Assembly (NCBI GenBank): GCA_036172665.1
Contig: CM069872.1
Span: forward strand, 55,786,101-55,850,100
DNA: 64,000 bases
Origin: Prosopocoilus inquinatus
Taxonomy: Eukaryota; Arthropoda; Insecta; Coleoptera; Lucanidae
Direction: 5' to 3'
Both the position numbers and the translations under genes were made by a program. The first letter of the stretch is position 1. Each line of letters begins with the position of its first letter. Positions 34,001 through 40,039 of this stretch are shown here, one piece after another. The notes beneath the pieces are model-generated. The model was not told the origin of the DNA and ran no database searches. It was given only the letters and a program-made list of their open reading frames with translations.

Positions 34001-34282
34001 TCAGTGTTCCCAACCTACTCAAATTGCTTCAATCATTTGTACTCACGTAATATTTTGAGTGTAGTCGGTTTTTCTGATTTTTCAAACCAAAAACAGAAAG
34101 TAAAATCAAAACTACTAACCAAGTTGGGTTCATTAAAAGAAAAAAAAAAAAAAGGAATTTCGATTGTATTTTATATTTTAATTGAATTCATTTATTATCT
34201 ATGTACTTACAATATCCTGAGCTTTCCGAGATTCTGGAAGTCCGACTCGAACACCACGGTGATGTTGTTGCCCTGCAGGTCC
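6928..34282 (-). CDS. slit: Slit axon-guidance ligand, 31 exons, 5' end missing
   Basis: Secreted extracellular-matrix ligand of Robo receptors, known in insects as the midline repellent for axons and migrating cells. The spliced frame gives, numbering from the first residue in the window: LRR domain 1 (about 1-198, N-cap missing), LRR domain 2 (198-421, the Robo-binding domain in the family), LRR domain 3 (421-623), LRR domain 4 (623-818), six EGF repeats (about 820-1070), laminin-G (about 1075-1240), EGF7 (about 1280-1310) and a C-terminal cystine knot (about 1315-1386) ending CTKKCY. Domain order and length fit insect Slit of about 1500 residues. All 30 internal junctions have compatible phases; all introns are GT-AG except one that appears GC-AG. 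The exon with signal peptide and first LRR N-cap was not found. The CDS end is certain, the start is not in the window. Individual exons follow. Confidence 0.97.
7093..7232 (-). CDS. slit: slit exon: cystine knot, first part
   Basis: 140 bp. First part of the C-terminal cystine knot: [29 protein letters not shown], then a basic stretch ending KSKRRK. Leaves in phase 0 before gttaga, so it can join in frame either to 7014 or to an alternative acceptor at 6885. Confidence 0.95.
7381..7668 (-). CDS. slit: slit exon: end of laminin-G, acidic linker, EGF7
   Basis: 288 bp. [17 protein letters not shown] closes laminin-G, then an acidic linker ([13 protein letters not shown]) and EGF7 ([14 protein letters not shown] to GKYC). 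Leaves in phase 1 before gtaagt. Confidence 0.95.
7751..7869. repeat. Near-perfect 56-bp inverted repeat inside a slit intron
   Basis: Arms 7751-7806 and 7814-7869 are reverse complements with one mismatch in 56; the loop is 7 nt. The structure fills most of the 224-bp intron between the laminin-G exons and sits about 22 nt from its GC donor. Either strand would fold to a long hairpin. It may be a very young foldback element or an RNA hairpin with a function. Confidence 0.9.
7893..8116 (-). CDS. slit: slit exon: laminin-G, second half
   Basis: 224 bp. Encodes [37 protein letters not shown] and ends NLTSFRG. To keep the conserved FRG-C junction the donor must be GC (gcatga at 7892 downward), a GC-AG intron. 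A GT donor 8 nt inside the exon is not frame-compatible; one 12 nt inside would be, but deletes SFRG. Confidence 0.9.
8177..8411 (-). CDS. slit: slit exon: laminin-G, first half
   Basis: 235 bp. Starts with the last EGF6 cysteine ([11 protein letters not shown]), then laminin-G strands with [17 protein letters not shown] and [17 protein letters not shown]. Ends in a split Ser codon before gtacta. Confidence 0.95.
8617..8824 (-). CDS. slit: slit exon: EGF5, cleavage linker, EGF6
   Basis: 208 bp. Rest of EGF5, the linker [10 protein letters not shown] and most of EGF6 (HDCVHGVCF onward). In characterised Slits the N/C processing cut falls just before the TSPC motif; this linker matches the insect form (Gln-Thr) rather than the vertebrate Arg-Thr. 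Cleavage here is inferred by homology. Confidence 0.95.
8881..9050 (-). CDS. slit: slit exon: EGF4 and start of EGF5
   Basis: 170 bp. EGF4 ([18 protein letters not shown] onward) and the start of EGF5 ([11 protein letters not shown]). Leaves in phase 0 before gtatgt. Confidence 0.95.
9180..10870. repeat. Diverged tandem duplication in a slit intron
   Basis: Unit 1 about 9180-9970, unit 2 about 9976-10870. Shared landmarks include ATAGCCTGATAAGCC, GGGAATTGAGAAGAG, GATCACACACAATTAATTTT and several GGTTGCCTACAC motifs. Offset grows from about 800 to 889 bp, so one copy has gained or lost sequence. Confidence 0.8.
11176..11315 (-). CDS. slit: slit exon: end of EGF2 and EGF3
   Basis: 140 bp. Completes EGF2 ([12 protein letters not shown]) and encodes EGF3, a calcium-binding type with [16 protein letters not shown]. 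Leaves in phase 1 before gtcagt. A 2.1-kb intron with a diverged tandem duplication follows. Confidence 0.95.
11369..11582 (-). CDS. slit: slit exon: EGF1 and start of EGF2
   Basis: 214 bp. EGF1 ([15 protein letters not shown] onward) and the first half of EGF2 ([14 protein letters not shown] onward). Ends within a Ser codon before gtacgt. Confidence 0.95.
11635..11798 (-). CDS. slit: slit exon: LRR domain 4 C-cap
   Basis: 164 bp. C-cap with [17 protein letters not shown] and [18 protein letters not shown], ending SFVCK. Leaves in phase 1; the intron that follows is only 52 bp. Confidence 0.95.
12006..12095. mobile_element. Short foldback element in a slit intron
   Basis: Arms TGGCGTTTTCGATTC (12008-12022) and GAATCGAAAACGCTA (12077-12091). 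About 85 bp, no coding content. Confidence 0.6.
12148..12219 (-). CDS. slit: slit exon: LRR domain 4, repeat 4
   Basis: 72 bp, one LRR opening [15 protein letters not shown] and ending ITHI across the junction. Donor gtatgt; the intron upstream is 53 bp. Confidence 0.95.
12273..12416 (-). CDS. slit: slit exon: LRR domain 4, repeats 2-3
   Basis: 144 bp, two LRRs opening [15 protein letters not shown] and [15 protein letters not shown]. Phase 2 at both ends. Confidence 0.95.
12649..12720 (-). CDS. slit: slit exon: LRR domain 4, repeat 1
   Basis: 72 bp, one LRR opening [15 protein letters not shown]. Acceptor gcttacag after a T-rich run; donor gtaagt. Confidence 0.95.
12781..12913 (-). CDS. 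slit: slit exon: LRR domain 4 N-cap
   Basis: 133 bp. N-terminal cap of domain 4: [20 protein letters not shown], then [16 protein letters not shown]. The donor gtacga is weak. The 60-bp intron that follows is in frame and free of stops, so its retention would insert 20 residues. Confidence 0.94.
13081..13244 (-). CDS. slit: slit exon: LRR domain 3 C-cap
   Basis: 164 bp. C-terminal cap with [17 protein letters not shown] and [18 protein letters not shown]. Leaves in phase 1 before gttagt. Confidence 0.95.
13443..13586 (-). CDS. slit: slit exon: LRR domain 3, repeats 3-4
   Basis: 144 bp, exactly two 24-residue repeats, opening [15 protein letters not shown] and [15 protein letters not shown]. 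Bounded by tttag and gtaagt. Confidence 0.95.
13657..13803 (-). CDS. slit: slit exon: LRR domain 3, repeats 1-2
   Basis: 147 bp. Two LRRs in one exon, opening [20 protein letters not shown] and [15 protein letters not shown]. Phase 2 at both ends; donor gtaaat. Confidence 0.95.
13878..14028 (-). CDS. slit: slit exon: LRR domain 3 N-cap
   Basis: 151 bp. N-terminal cap of the third LRR domain: [20 protein letters not shown], then [18 protein letters not shown]. The 3.5-kb intron before it holds two different tandem arrays. Donor gttagta is weaker than consensus. Confidence 0.95.
14100..16470. repeat. Purine-rich satellite with about 315-bp two-part unit, in a slit intron
   Basis: Alternating subunits of about 150-170 bp, each with CGAAACGCGGAACTACRAAA, AACAAAAGACGATCG or GACGATTTCTTCC, and GGCRGAAAATAAYTGAAA. 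One marker recurs near 14795, 15070, 15385, 15700 and 16297, the alternate one near 14925, 15237, 15558, 15875 and 16168. Long Phe/Ser/Arg-rich open frames on the minus strand are by-products of its composition. Confidence 0.85.
16470..17415. repeat. 267-bp tandem repeat, about 3.5 copies, in a slit intron
   Basis: CAGTTGTAACGCCTGGT recurs at about 16532, 16800, 17067 and (diverged) 17332. Each unit carries TAGGCAAACCG and GCGGGTTGCATACACTCATG about 25 bp apart. Confidence 0.9.
17576..17739 (-). CDS. slit: slit exon: LRR domain 2 C-cap
   Basis: 164 bp. Encodes [20 protein letters not shown] followed by [20 protein letters not shown] and the terminal KFKC. Leaves in phase 1 before gtaagc. Confidence 0.96.
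17816..17887 (-). CDS. slit: slit exon: LRR domain 2, repeat 5
   Basis: 72 bp, one LRR opening [15 protein letters not shown]. Both splice sites and phases fit. Confidence 0.95.
17978..18049 (-). CDS. slit: slit exon: LRR domain 2, repeat 4
   Basis: 72 bp, one LRR opening [15 protein letters not shown], close to the Robo-binding repeats of Slit domain 2. The intron upstream is 55 bp. Confidence 0.95.
18105..18176 (-). CDS. slit: slit exon: LRR domain 2, repeat 3
   Basis: 72 bp, one LRR opening [15 protein letters not shown], very close to insect Slit. The 2.4-kb intron upstream carries the 145-bp and 112-bp tandem arrays. Confidence 0.95.
18290..18850. repeat. About 112-bp tandem repeat, in a slit intron
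   Basis: CTTGTACTTAATTTT recurs near 18459, 18571 and 18683, with GAGTTCAGTTGGGTTGGG in each unit; outer copies are degraded. Confidence 0.8.
18970..20180. repeat. About 145-bp tandem repeat carrying GCGCCATCT, in a slit intron
   Basis: GCGCCATCT or close variants at about 18989, 19265, 19409, 19559, 19694, 19855, 20002 and 20153, mostly 135-161 bp apart. Other shared parts are TTTTCGGYGAGAAGTTA and GCCGAACAAAAATCTGAAAA. Confidence 0.85.
20262..20380. mobile_element. Palindromic short element in a slit intron
   Basis: Arms around GGCGCTACAAACGAGCTTTG and CAAAGCTAGATTTTAGCGCC, with ATTGGTC repeated in the centre. Imperfect but clear fold. Confidence 0.6.
20612..20683 (-). CDS. slit: slit exon: LRR domain 2, repeat 2
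   Basis: 72 bp, one LRR opening [15 protein letters not shown]. Only 57 bp of intron separates it from the previous exon. Donor gtgagt. Confidence 0.95.
20741..20812 (-). CDS. slit: slit exon: LRR domain 2, repeat 1
   Basis: 72 bp, one LRR opening [15 protein letters not shown]. Clear splice sites. The final codon is completed as Ile by the next exon. Confidence 0.95.
20894..21038 (-). CDS. slit: slit exon: LRR domain 2 N-cap
   Basis: 145 bp. Encodes the N-terminal cap of the second LRR domain, with [14 protein letters not shown] and the following [11 protein letters not shown]. Enters phase 1 and leaves phase 2, which sets the frame for the 72-bp LRR exons. Confidence 0.96.
21336..21571 (-). 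CDS. slit: slit exon: LRR domain 1, last repeat and C-cap
   Basis: 236 bp. Encodes [15 protein letters not shown], then the cysteine-rich C-terminal cap with [14 protein letters not shown] and [16 protein letters not shown]. It leaves in phase 1, the usual phase after Slit LRR C-caps. Donor gtaagaa, acceptor ttcaag. Confidence 0.96.
21600..22140. other. Slit intron, no gene seen
   Basis: Two related segments with CGACATCGCGCGGCTA (about 21670 and 21808), a small duplicated unit, in otherwise AT-rich sequence. Confidence 0.5.
22140..22420. other. GC-rich island of unknown nature in a slit intron
   Basis: About 280 bp of GC-rich, non-repetitive sequence beginning GGTTAGGTTAGGTGGG and ending GCCCGCGGGCCATATC. 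A 96-codon frame crosses it on the plus strand (22161-22451) but resembles nothing I know. It may be an old retroelement fragment, a SINE, or a regulatory island. Confidence 0.35.
22520..22670. repeat. About 20-bp minisatellite
   Basis: Repeats of TTCTAAACATTTTCCTTCAC, six to seven copies. The same unit type recurs at 44.35-44.68 kb. Confidence 0.85.
22680..23660. other. Slit intron, no gene seen
   Basis: Unique AT-rich sequence; nothing coding recognised. Confidence 0.5.
23672..23899. mobile_element. Palindromic MITE, copy 1
   Basis: Foldback with GCCGTTTTCATAATCAGACT at the left and its complement repeated in the middle and at the right end; interior pairs through TTAAATTTAAAGT and TAACCTAAAAAAAA. 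A related copy lies at 36783-36912. The structure looks like two nested or head-to-head copies. Confidence 0.8.
23900..25200. other. Slit intron, no gene seen
   Basis: Contains a (GA)n run at 24318-24345 and a small TCATACTCTCGCATAATCCA duplication near 23970 and 24020. GC content rises at 24590-24830, a weak candidate for regulatory sequence. Confidence 0.4.
25240..25690. mobile_element. Fragments of CACCCTGTAT-ended dispersed repeat
   Basis: AGGGTGTTCCGTTTG, ACCACCCTGTATG and GACACCCTGTATG occur at 25482, 25538 and 25660. These ends are typical of insect short repeats; unit limits are unclear. Confidence 0.45.
25700..26960. other. Slit intron, no gene seen
   Basis: AT-rich. AGATGGCGCT occurs singly at about 26083 and 26444, GCGCCATCTG at 26717. 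Confidence 0.5.
26990..28390. repeat. About 235-bp tandem repeat, six copies, in a slit intron
   Basis: GCGTTCAGAAATT recurs near 27023, 27256, 27491, 27714, 27949 and 28255. Each unit has TTAACCTCAAAACRC and CTGACGTTTGGCTGTCGCTT. The array ends about 30 bp from a slit LRR exon. Confidence 0.9.
28420..28491 (-). CDS. slit: slit exon: LRR domain 1, repeat 5
   Basis: 72 bp, one LRR opening [15 protein letters not shown], with gtgagt donor. The 6.8-kb intron that follows begins directly with a 235-bp tandem array. Confidence 0.95.
28537..28632. mobile_element. Short inverted-repeat element in a slit intron
   Basis: Arms TACAGTCGCGAGC and GCTCGCGACTGTGCCTGTA enclose about 60 bp. It fills most of the intron between two LRR exons. 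Confidence 0.65.
28677..28748 (-). CDS. slit: slit exon: LRR domain 1, repeat 4
   Basis: 72 bp, one LRR opening [15 protein letters not shown]. Bounded by acag and gtaagt. The [11 protein letters not shown] core matches the corresponding repeat of insect Slit. Confidence 0.95.
28850..29640. promoter_or_regulatory. Unique intronic sequence, enhancer candidate
   Basis: Non-repetitive. At 29300-29460 there is a cluster of homeodomain-type sites (TAATCGATTAATCATTCG, GGATTAGCATAATTA). Function is a guess from composition and site density. Confidence 0.3.
29658..29729 (-). CDS. slit: slit exon: LRR domain 1, repeat 3
   Basis: 72 bp, one LRR opening [15 protein letters not shown]. Acceptor and gtaagt donor are clear and phases match both neighbours. 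The intron upstream is 62 bp. Confidence 0.95.
29792..29863 (-). CDS. slit: slit exon: LRR domain 1, repeat 2
   Basis: 72 bp with the same phase at both ends. Encodes [15 protein letters not shown] and the rest of one LRR. Donor gtaagt, acceptor tttacag. The preceding intron is about 4.3 kb and holds a 335-bp tandem array. Confidence 0.95.
29864..31030. other. Slit intron, no gene; short repeats
   Basis: Holds a GGACA run (29933-29953), a CACCCTATATT-type end at about 30380 and a possible element 30543-30694 with TACAGGGTG and CACCCTATA ends. Confidence 0.45.
31040..32690. repeat. About 335-bp tandem repeat, nearly five copies, in a slit intron
   Basis: GTGCTGYCGAATAAATC recurs near 31269, 31606, 31940, 32274 and 32587. 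Units share GGAAACAAAAGACGGTCGAT and GATGGCTGTCAGTTTTAA. The last copy is interrupted by a TTTATT-rich insertion near 32440. Confidence 0.92.
32691..33410. repeat. Purine-rich low-complexity continuation with ACAAAAGACAATCGATTTTA
   Basis: A/G-rich sequence; ACAAAAGACAATCGATTTTA occurs near 32887 and 33100, offset about 213 bp. Ends in a (CAAAAAAAA)n run at 33283-33320. Confidence 0.65.
33849..33977. mobile_element. MITE-like inverted-repeat element
   Basis: Ends CATGGAGGTTAAGCATATGG and CAGTTACTTAACCTCCATGG are inverted and about 130 bp apart. No coding content. Confidence 0.65.
34211..34282 (-). CDS. slit: slit exon: LRR domain 1, repeat 1
   Basis: 72 bp. Starts on the third base of a split codon after a gcag acceptor and ends after the second base of a Leu codon before gtaagt. 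Encodes one repeat opening [15 protein letters not shown]. This is the most 5' coding exon found; the upstream intron is at least 29.7 kb. Confidence 0.95.
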
Positions 34283-34289
34283 CTGCAAC

Positions 34290-34670
34290 AAACAAGGCCG
34301 GGGGGCGCGAATTAGAACAGAATTTGACATTCGGGGCACGCGCGCAATTAAAAAATAATTCTAAACAGATTCCGAGGCATTCCGTTCAATTAAAGCAATT
34401 TGACGGAACAATCGAATAAAGCGGAGGCCAGGCAGGCACGGTCACACCGTGGACCTTATGGTAAGGGGCGATAGGGGATTCGGTGCTTAACGCGTTGGTA
34501 CCTACGTATTCCGGGAGAGTACACGCCAGACAAGGCCCCCTATATTCAATTAAATCTCCAATCAAACGATTCTGTGTGTCATTGCGTTGTATGCGACAAA
34601 TAGTAATATTTTTTTTAAGACACTTTTAAAATATCCACGTATTTTACCAACGAATAAAAAATTTAGTTTG
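34290..34670. other. Start of presumed slit intron 1, no gene seen
   Basis: Moderately GC-rich at 34420-34550, otherwise unremarkable. No LRR N-cap coding region here. Confidence 0.4.
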
Positions 34671-34675
34671 CATAT

Positions 34676-36995
34676 ACAGGGTGTAACAAAAATACAGGCC
34701 ATTACTTCAGGGACGTACTCTACAGATCAAAATAATGAGAAAAAGTTGGTATAAACATGTATGGAATCTCTATTCTAGAGACATTTTAGAAACATAATTC
34801 CTGAACGCGTAGCGACGGTAAATAAAAACGCTCTTTTATACGAAAAGGTAAAAAACAAATGAAGAAAGGTTCGGAAATTCTACGTACGTAGAGGTGCGAT
34901 GTTTTTATAAAACCAGCGCAAATGAAATCGAAGCTGCTATATTGCACCTAATTTACGCACTCAATTAAGGATATTTTTTGCATAGCGAATGCAACATCTG
35001 ATATTAATTTAAGTAAAAAGGTTTTTTTTTTAACTTGAACCGGACAAAATTATTACTCAACTTTCAATGGACAAGAATCAGCTTCGAAATTCTATGTTTG
35101 AAGAAAGTTTCCAATTTCATATTATAATGAATCATAAACGAACCCTACAATACTGCACCTAATTTACGCACTCAATTAACGACATTTTTTGCATAGCAAA
35201 TGCGACATCCGATATTAATTTAATTTAACTTCTGAGTTTCAAGAAAGTTTCCGAGTTTCATATTATAACGATTCACAACGCGTGAGTCGAGCAGGGGAGG
35301 CCGAATTTCCTCGAATTCTGCACAAGACGCGCGGCCAAGAAGAATGAAATTGAAGTTACGGAAGCTGCAATATTGCCCTTAATTTCCGCACTCAATTAAG
35401 GAGATTTTTCGCATAGCAAATGCAACATCCGATATTCATTTAAGTAAAAAGATTTTTTTTTAACTTGAACCGGACAAAATTATGAAGGTGAAAACACTCA
35501 ACGTTCATTGGACAAGAATCAACTTCGATATTAATTTAATGAAATTCTGTGTTTGAAGAATGTTTCCAGTTTCATACTATAATGAATCACGAACGCACCT
35601 TACAGTATTGCACCTAATTTACGCACTCAATTAACGACATTTTTTGCATAGCAAATTCGACATCCGATATTAATCTAATTTAACTTCTGGGTTTCAAGAA
35701 AGTTTATGAGTTTCATTTTATAACGAATTATAACGCGTGTGTCGATTAGGGGAGGCCGAATTTCCTCGAATTCTGCACAAGACGCGCGGCCAAGAAGAAT
35801 CAAATTGAAGTTACGGAAGCTGCAATATTGCCCTTAACTTCCGCACTCAATTAAGGACATTTTTCGCATAGCAAATGCAACACCCGATATTCATTTAAGT
35901 ACAAAGTTTTTTTTTTTTAACTTGAACCGGACAAAATTATGAAGGTAAAAACACTTAACGTTCATTGGACAAGAATCAACTTCCATATTAATTTAATTGA
36001 AATTCTGTGTTTGGAGAAAGTTTCCAATTTTATATTATAGTGAATCATAAACGGAACCTACAATATTGTACCTAATTTACGCCCTCAATTAACGACATTT
36101 TTCGCATAGCAAATTCAACTTCGATATTAATTTAATTTAACTTCTGAGTTTGAAGAAAGTTTCCAGTTTCAAATTACAATGAATCATAAACGGAAGCTAC
36201 AATATTGCGTCTAATTTACGCACTCAATTAAGGATATTTTTTGCATAGCGAATGCAACATCCGATATTCCTCACTGGCGTGACAATCAAGGAGGAGAAAA
36301 GCGCGTAAAACTCTAGGAGTGGACGAAAAGTGGATCTTCTGGTTTCTTCGAGTGAAACCTCTTGACTTAACTACGCGTTATATTCGTCCTCGAAGTTTAT
36401 TTTTTTATTTTAATTTTTTTTTAATCAGTCAGTTTTTTCAGTTTGCAATAATTGAGAGGGTCGGGAGCCAAGGCGTCCAAGTCGATTTTTTTTCCAATAA
36501 CGCGGTTAGCACAGATATTGAAGCTAAGACAATGGTGGCAAAAACAATCAAGTATAAAGCACCCCTCTAGTCTGTCATTTATCGAAGGAAAATAATATTT
36601 CACTAATTCATGTTTAAAAAAAAAGTTTAGATTAAAGTATCTCTGAATTTGCATTTAGTGCTGGGACCCTTTGACATATGACGCCCCCAATTAGTTTCGC
36701 GAATGAAGATACAACTCTTCACGGTGTGTTTTCTTTGGTTTTCTATCGAAAAACCGATTTACTTACTTGTTTTTATTAATTTACGGCCGTATTCATAATC
36801 AGACTTTAAGGAAGCTTTAATTTAAAGTCACTTAAAGATAGGGAAACAAATGTATTTTTTTTTAGGTTAAAGTAACTTTAAATTTAAAGTCACATCATGA
36901 ACATGGCCGTTAATCAAAATTCTGAATTACAAGTTAAATTCTGAGATACAGGAGAGTTGACGGTCAGTCACTTATGTTACACCCTTTATATTACC
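34676..36995. mobile_element. Possible 2.3-kb non-autonomous element with internal tandem repeats
   Basis: ATACAGGGTGTAACAAAA at the left and TTATGTTACACCCTTTATAT at the right are inverted. Between them lie tandem units of about 212-233 bp (GCACTCAATTAA near 34955, 35167, 35387, 35620, 35847, 36080, 36217) with a 453-bp two-unit period, and a MITE at 36783-36912. No coding region. The terminal pairing is suggestive, not proof. Confidence 0.45.
36783..36912. mobile_element. Palindromic MITE, copy 2
   Basis: Same family as 23672-23899: ACGGCCGTATTCATAATCAG at one end, AACATGGCCGTT at the other, paired TTTAAATTTAAAGT tracts inside. Confidence 0.8.
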
Positions 36996-36999
36996 GTGG

Positions 37000-37880
37000 G
37001 AGAATAAGCGTATCATCGACTTCACAAATATTTATCAAGAAATATACCGAAACTGGTTTTACAAGACTAAAATAACGCAAAATATCATGTCACTTTTGTT
37101 TAATTAGGGATTACTTCGAATCACTTGAATTCGTGCATGTACTATCACGCTCAATAAAAACGGTAACTCAGCAATTATTATAAGGGTGGCGATATAGTCA
37201 AATGGTATCGTTTTAATTGAGCATGATAGTACATACATAAAATATACGTACAGTAAGTCTAAATTAAACATTCGAACGTTTCGTAGGTACCATAACCTCG
37301 TTTATTATTTAAAGCGAATAAAATCGAGCGGCGGAATTTACTACCTACCGCGCGGACTTGCAAATGAAAAGCTGCAAATGCTATAACTGCACGTTTGTAC
37401 TACATACATAAAAATACAGCGGCGCATATAAATAAACCCATTAAAAAAAAAAAGGGTCGGAATCGGGCATGGCGTGAGATAAACCCGCGTGATGGTGGAG
37501 GAATTTACATAAACATCGGGCGACACAAATGATTATTTGTCACGAGAGTCGAATTTCTACGACTTAATTTTTACAACATTTATTTGCCTAAAAGGATTTT
37601 TATCTGATGGAATTTAAAAAAAAAAAAGATTTACTCCGGTCCTTACTTACCACGACTTGCACTCGCTCGCATGTTAATCGCTTTTTGCTTTATTTTAATC
37701 AAATCGAATCTGATCTATGTAAGTACATCCGTTTGGATAAAAAAAAATAAATAAAATTAATCAGTTTGTTCTTCGAAGTTGAATTAATTGTAATCAACCC
37801 CCGGATAAATATATTTTAATGCCTAGTGTTCGTATTGCCACTTTTGAAAAATTATTGCTTTTACTTTACAATATGAAAAA
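37000..37880. other. No gene seen
   Basis: AT-rich. A short palindromic pair around ACTATCACGCTCAATAAAA (37140) and AATTGAGCATGATAGT (37215) suggests another small foldback. Confidence 0.45.
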
Positions 37881-39530
37881 GTGCACTTCTAAAGAGGTTC
37901 GGGTCCACAGAGGTACCAAAATCGTCAGCGTCTCGCCAAAACACATTTAATGAGCGAGCGCGTTAATTGTTTTGAATGAGTTACGATCTACTGACGTAGC
38001 ATTGTAAGTAAGTTTAATCAACTTGGATTTAATTTGTCAGCATGGAATTTCCTCCAAATTATTTAATCGCTCATTTATCATTATTTGTCCAAAAATTTTC
38101 TAGATCGCGATTTTCCGTTGATATTCTCGGCAAAATTAGTTTTATCTTCTAAATTAAATCAAAAATATAGAATCAAAGAGCGCCATCTCTTGGCTTAAAG
38201 TGCAAACAATATTAATCGAATTTTTAAACGTATTTCGTCCCTAACGTGATTGAATGTTAACACGATTTCGCGCTAATATTTTAGAGTTATACGAAATTTA
38301 ACACGATATGACAAAGTGCATTTTTAAAAGTTCGGATCCAAATCGCCAGCGTCTCGTCAGAACATATTTAATGAGCGAGCGCGTTAATTGTTTTGAATGA
38401 AATACGATTTGTTGGCATTGTGTATAAGTTCAATCGACTTGAGTTGTATTTGTCAGCATAGAATTCCCTCCAAATTATTTACTCGCTCATTTATCTTCAT
38501 TTGTACAAAAATGAAAGGATAAACCATACTAATCGAACTTTAAAACGTATTTAATCGCCGACGTAATTGAATATCAACGCGATTTCGAGTTAATTTACTC
38601 CGCGAGAGTAGTTTTTTCTTTCTCTAAATTAATTCGAAAATGTAGAATCGAAGAGCGCCATCTCTCGGCCAAAAGGACAAACTATGTTAATCGAAATTTA
38701 AAACGCATTTCATCGCTAACGTGATTGCGAAAGTACATGGTTTTCTTTTTCTAAATTAAATCGAAAATATAGTATGCACCAGAAAGCGCCATCTCTTGGC
38801 CAAAAGGACAAACTGTATTAATCGAATTTTAAAACGTATTTCATCGCTGACGTTCCCATCTCGTCTTTAAATTTCACCTTAAAAAATGGATTTTTTTATA
38901 AACTAATATAAATTTTCCAAGAAACCCAAAAATGACGTTCAAGGAAGACGTCATGGTCACCATTTAAAACGCCATCTTCTGACCAAAGGAAAAATTATTT
39001 TAGTCGGAATTTGAAAAAAGTGTTTCGTCCTTTCAATTTCGAATCTTAAAAGCTTTTAAGAAAAATCATTAATTTTTTAGCAACTGATCAATTTCAAAGA
39101 AAACTAATGGAGATTAAAAACCGGCATCATCATCGTTAGAGCGCCATCTATTGACCAAAGTAGAAAGTTATTTCAGTCGAACTTTACAACGTGTTTGTTT
39201 CATCACCGACGTTCTCATCTTATCTCTTAACTGCATTTAATAACTAATTATTTTCAAACACTGAATGATATTCAAGGAAGACGTCGTGACCACGATTTAG
39301 AACGCCATCTTCTGTCCAAAAGAAAAATGATTTTCGTCGAAAATTGAAAAAAATATGTCATCTTTCAATTTCGAATCTTAAGAAAGCTTTTAAAAAAATC
39401 ATTAATTTTTTAGCAACTGATCAATTTCAAAGAAAACTAACGGAGATTAAAAACCGGCACCACCATCATCATCATCAGCATCTTTAGAGCGCCATCTGTC
39501 GACCAAAATAGAAAACTATTTCCATCGAAT
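37880..39530. repeat. Dispersed repeat complex with GAGCGCCATCT motifs
   Basis: Two copies of a unit with AATGAGCGAGCGCGTTAATT and CATTGTAAGTAAGTT type sequence (about 37950, 38375), then GCGCCATCT or AACGCCATCTTCTG at about 38182, 38655, 38788, 38970, 39142, 39303 and 39488. Confidence 0.7.
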
Positions 39531-39982
39531 TTTAAAACTTTATTTGGATTTATTTAATTAATTATTTTCAAAAGAAAACAAAGAAGAAGTTTTAAAGTAG
39601 GAAGAGATGAAATAGAACAATAGAAAATAGAAAAAGAAAAATTTATTCGACTCCAAGTCAACAAACCATTGAGCTTCGCTGACCCCCAACCGACCCCTGC
39701 AAATCCATCGATCCTTTTTACGTTTTCATCGACGTCTTGGGGGTTGATATCCGACATCGTTGGGAAAACTAAATTATTAAATAATCAAAATTAATTGTTT
39801 TTAAGTTAATTCAGTAATTTTTTATACCTACCTGTTACTAAAAGTGAAAATTATAAATTAAAAATAAAAAAAAATGGTGATTTTCGTACGTCTGTGTCTT
39901 AAACATATAAAAAAAATAGGAAATTATGTAACATAGACACAGAGGATCGTTTTTTGAATAAAAAAAAAATCTACCGCCTTCA

Positions 39983-40030
39983 GTGTAGGCAACCGTACAA
40001 ACAGCGGAGTTCATCGGTTTGCCTATGCTC
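39983..40030. repeat. TAGGCAACC hairpin motif
   Basis: GTGTAGGCAACC and GGTTTGCCTATGC form an inverted pair about 20 bp apart. Similar pairs at 9919-9960, 10285-10329, 10806-10850, 54399-54442 and in each unit of the 16.5-kb array. Confidence 0.6.
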
Positions 40031-40039
40031 CTGGAAAGC

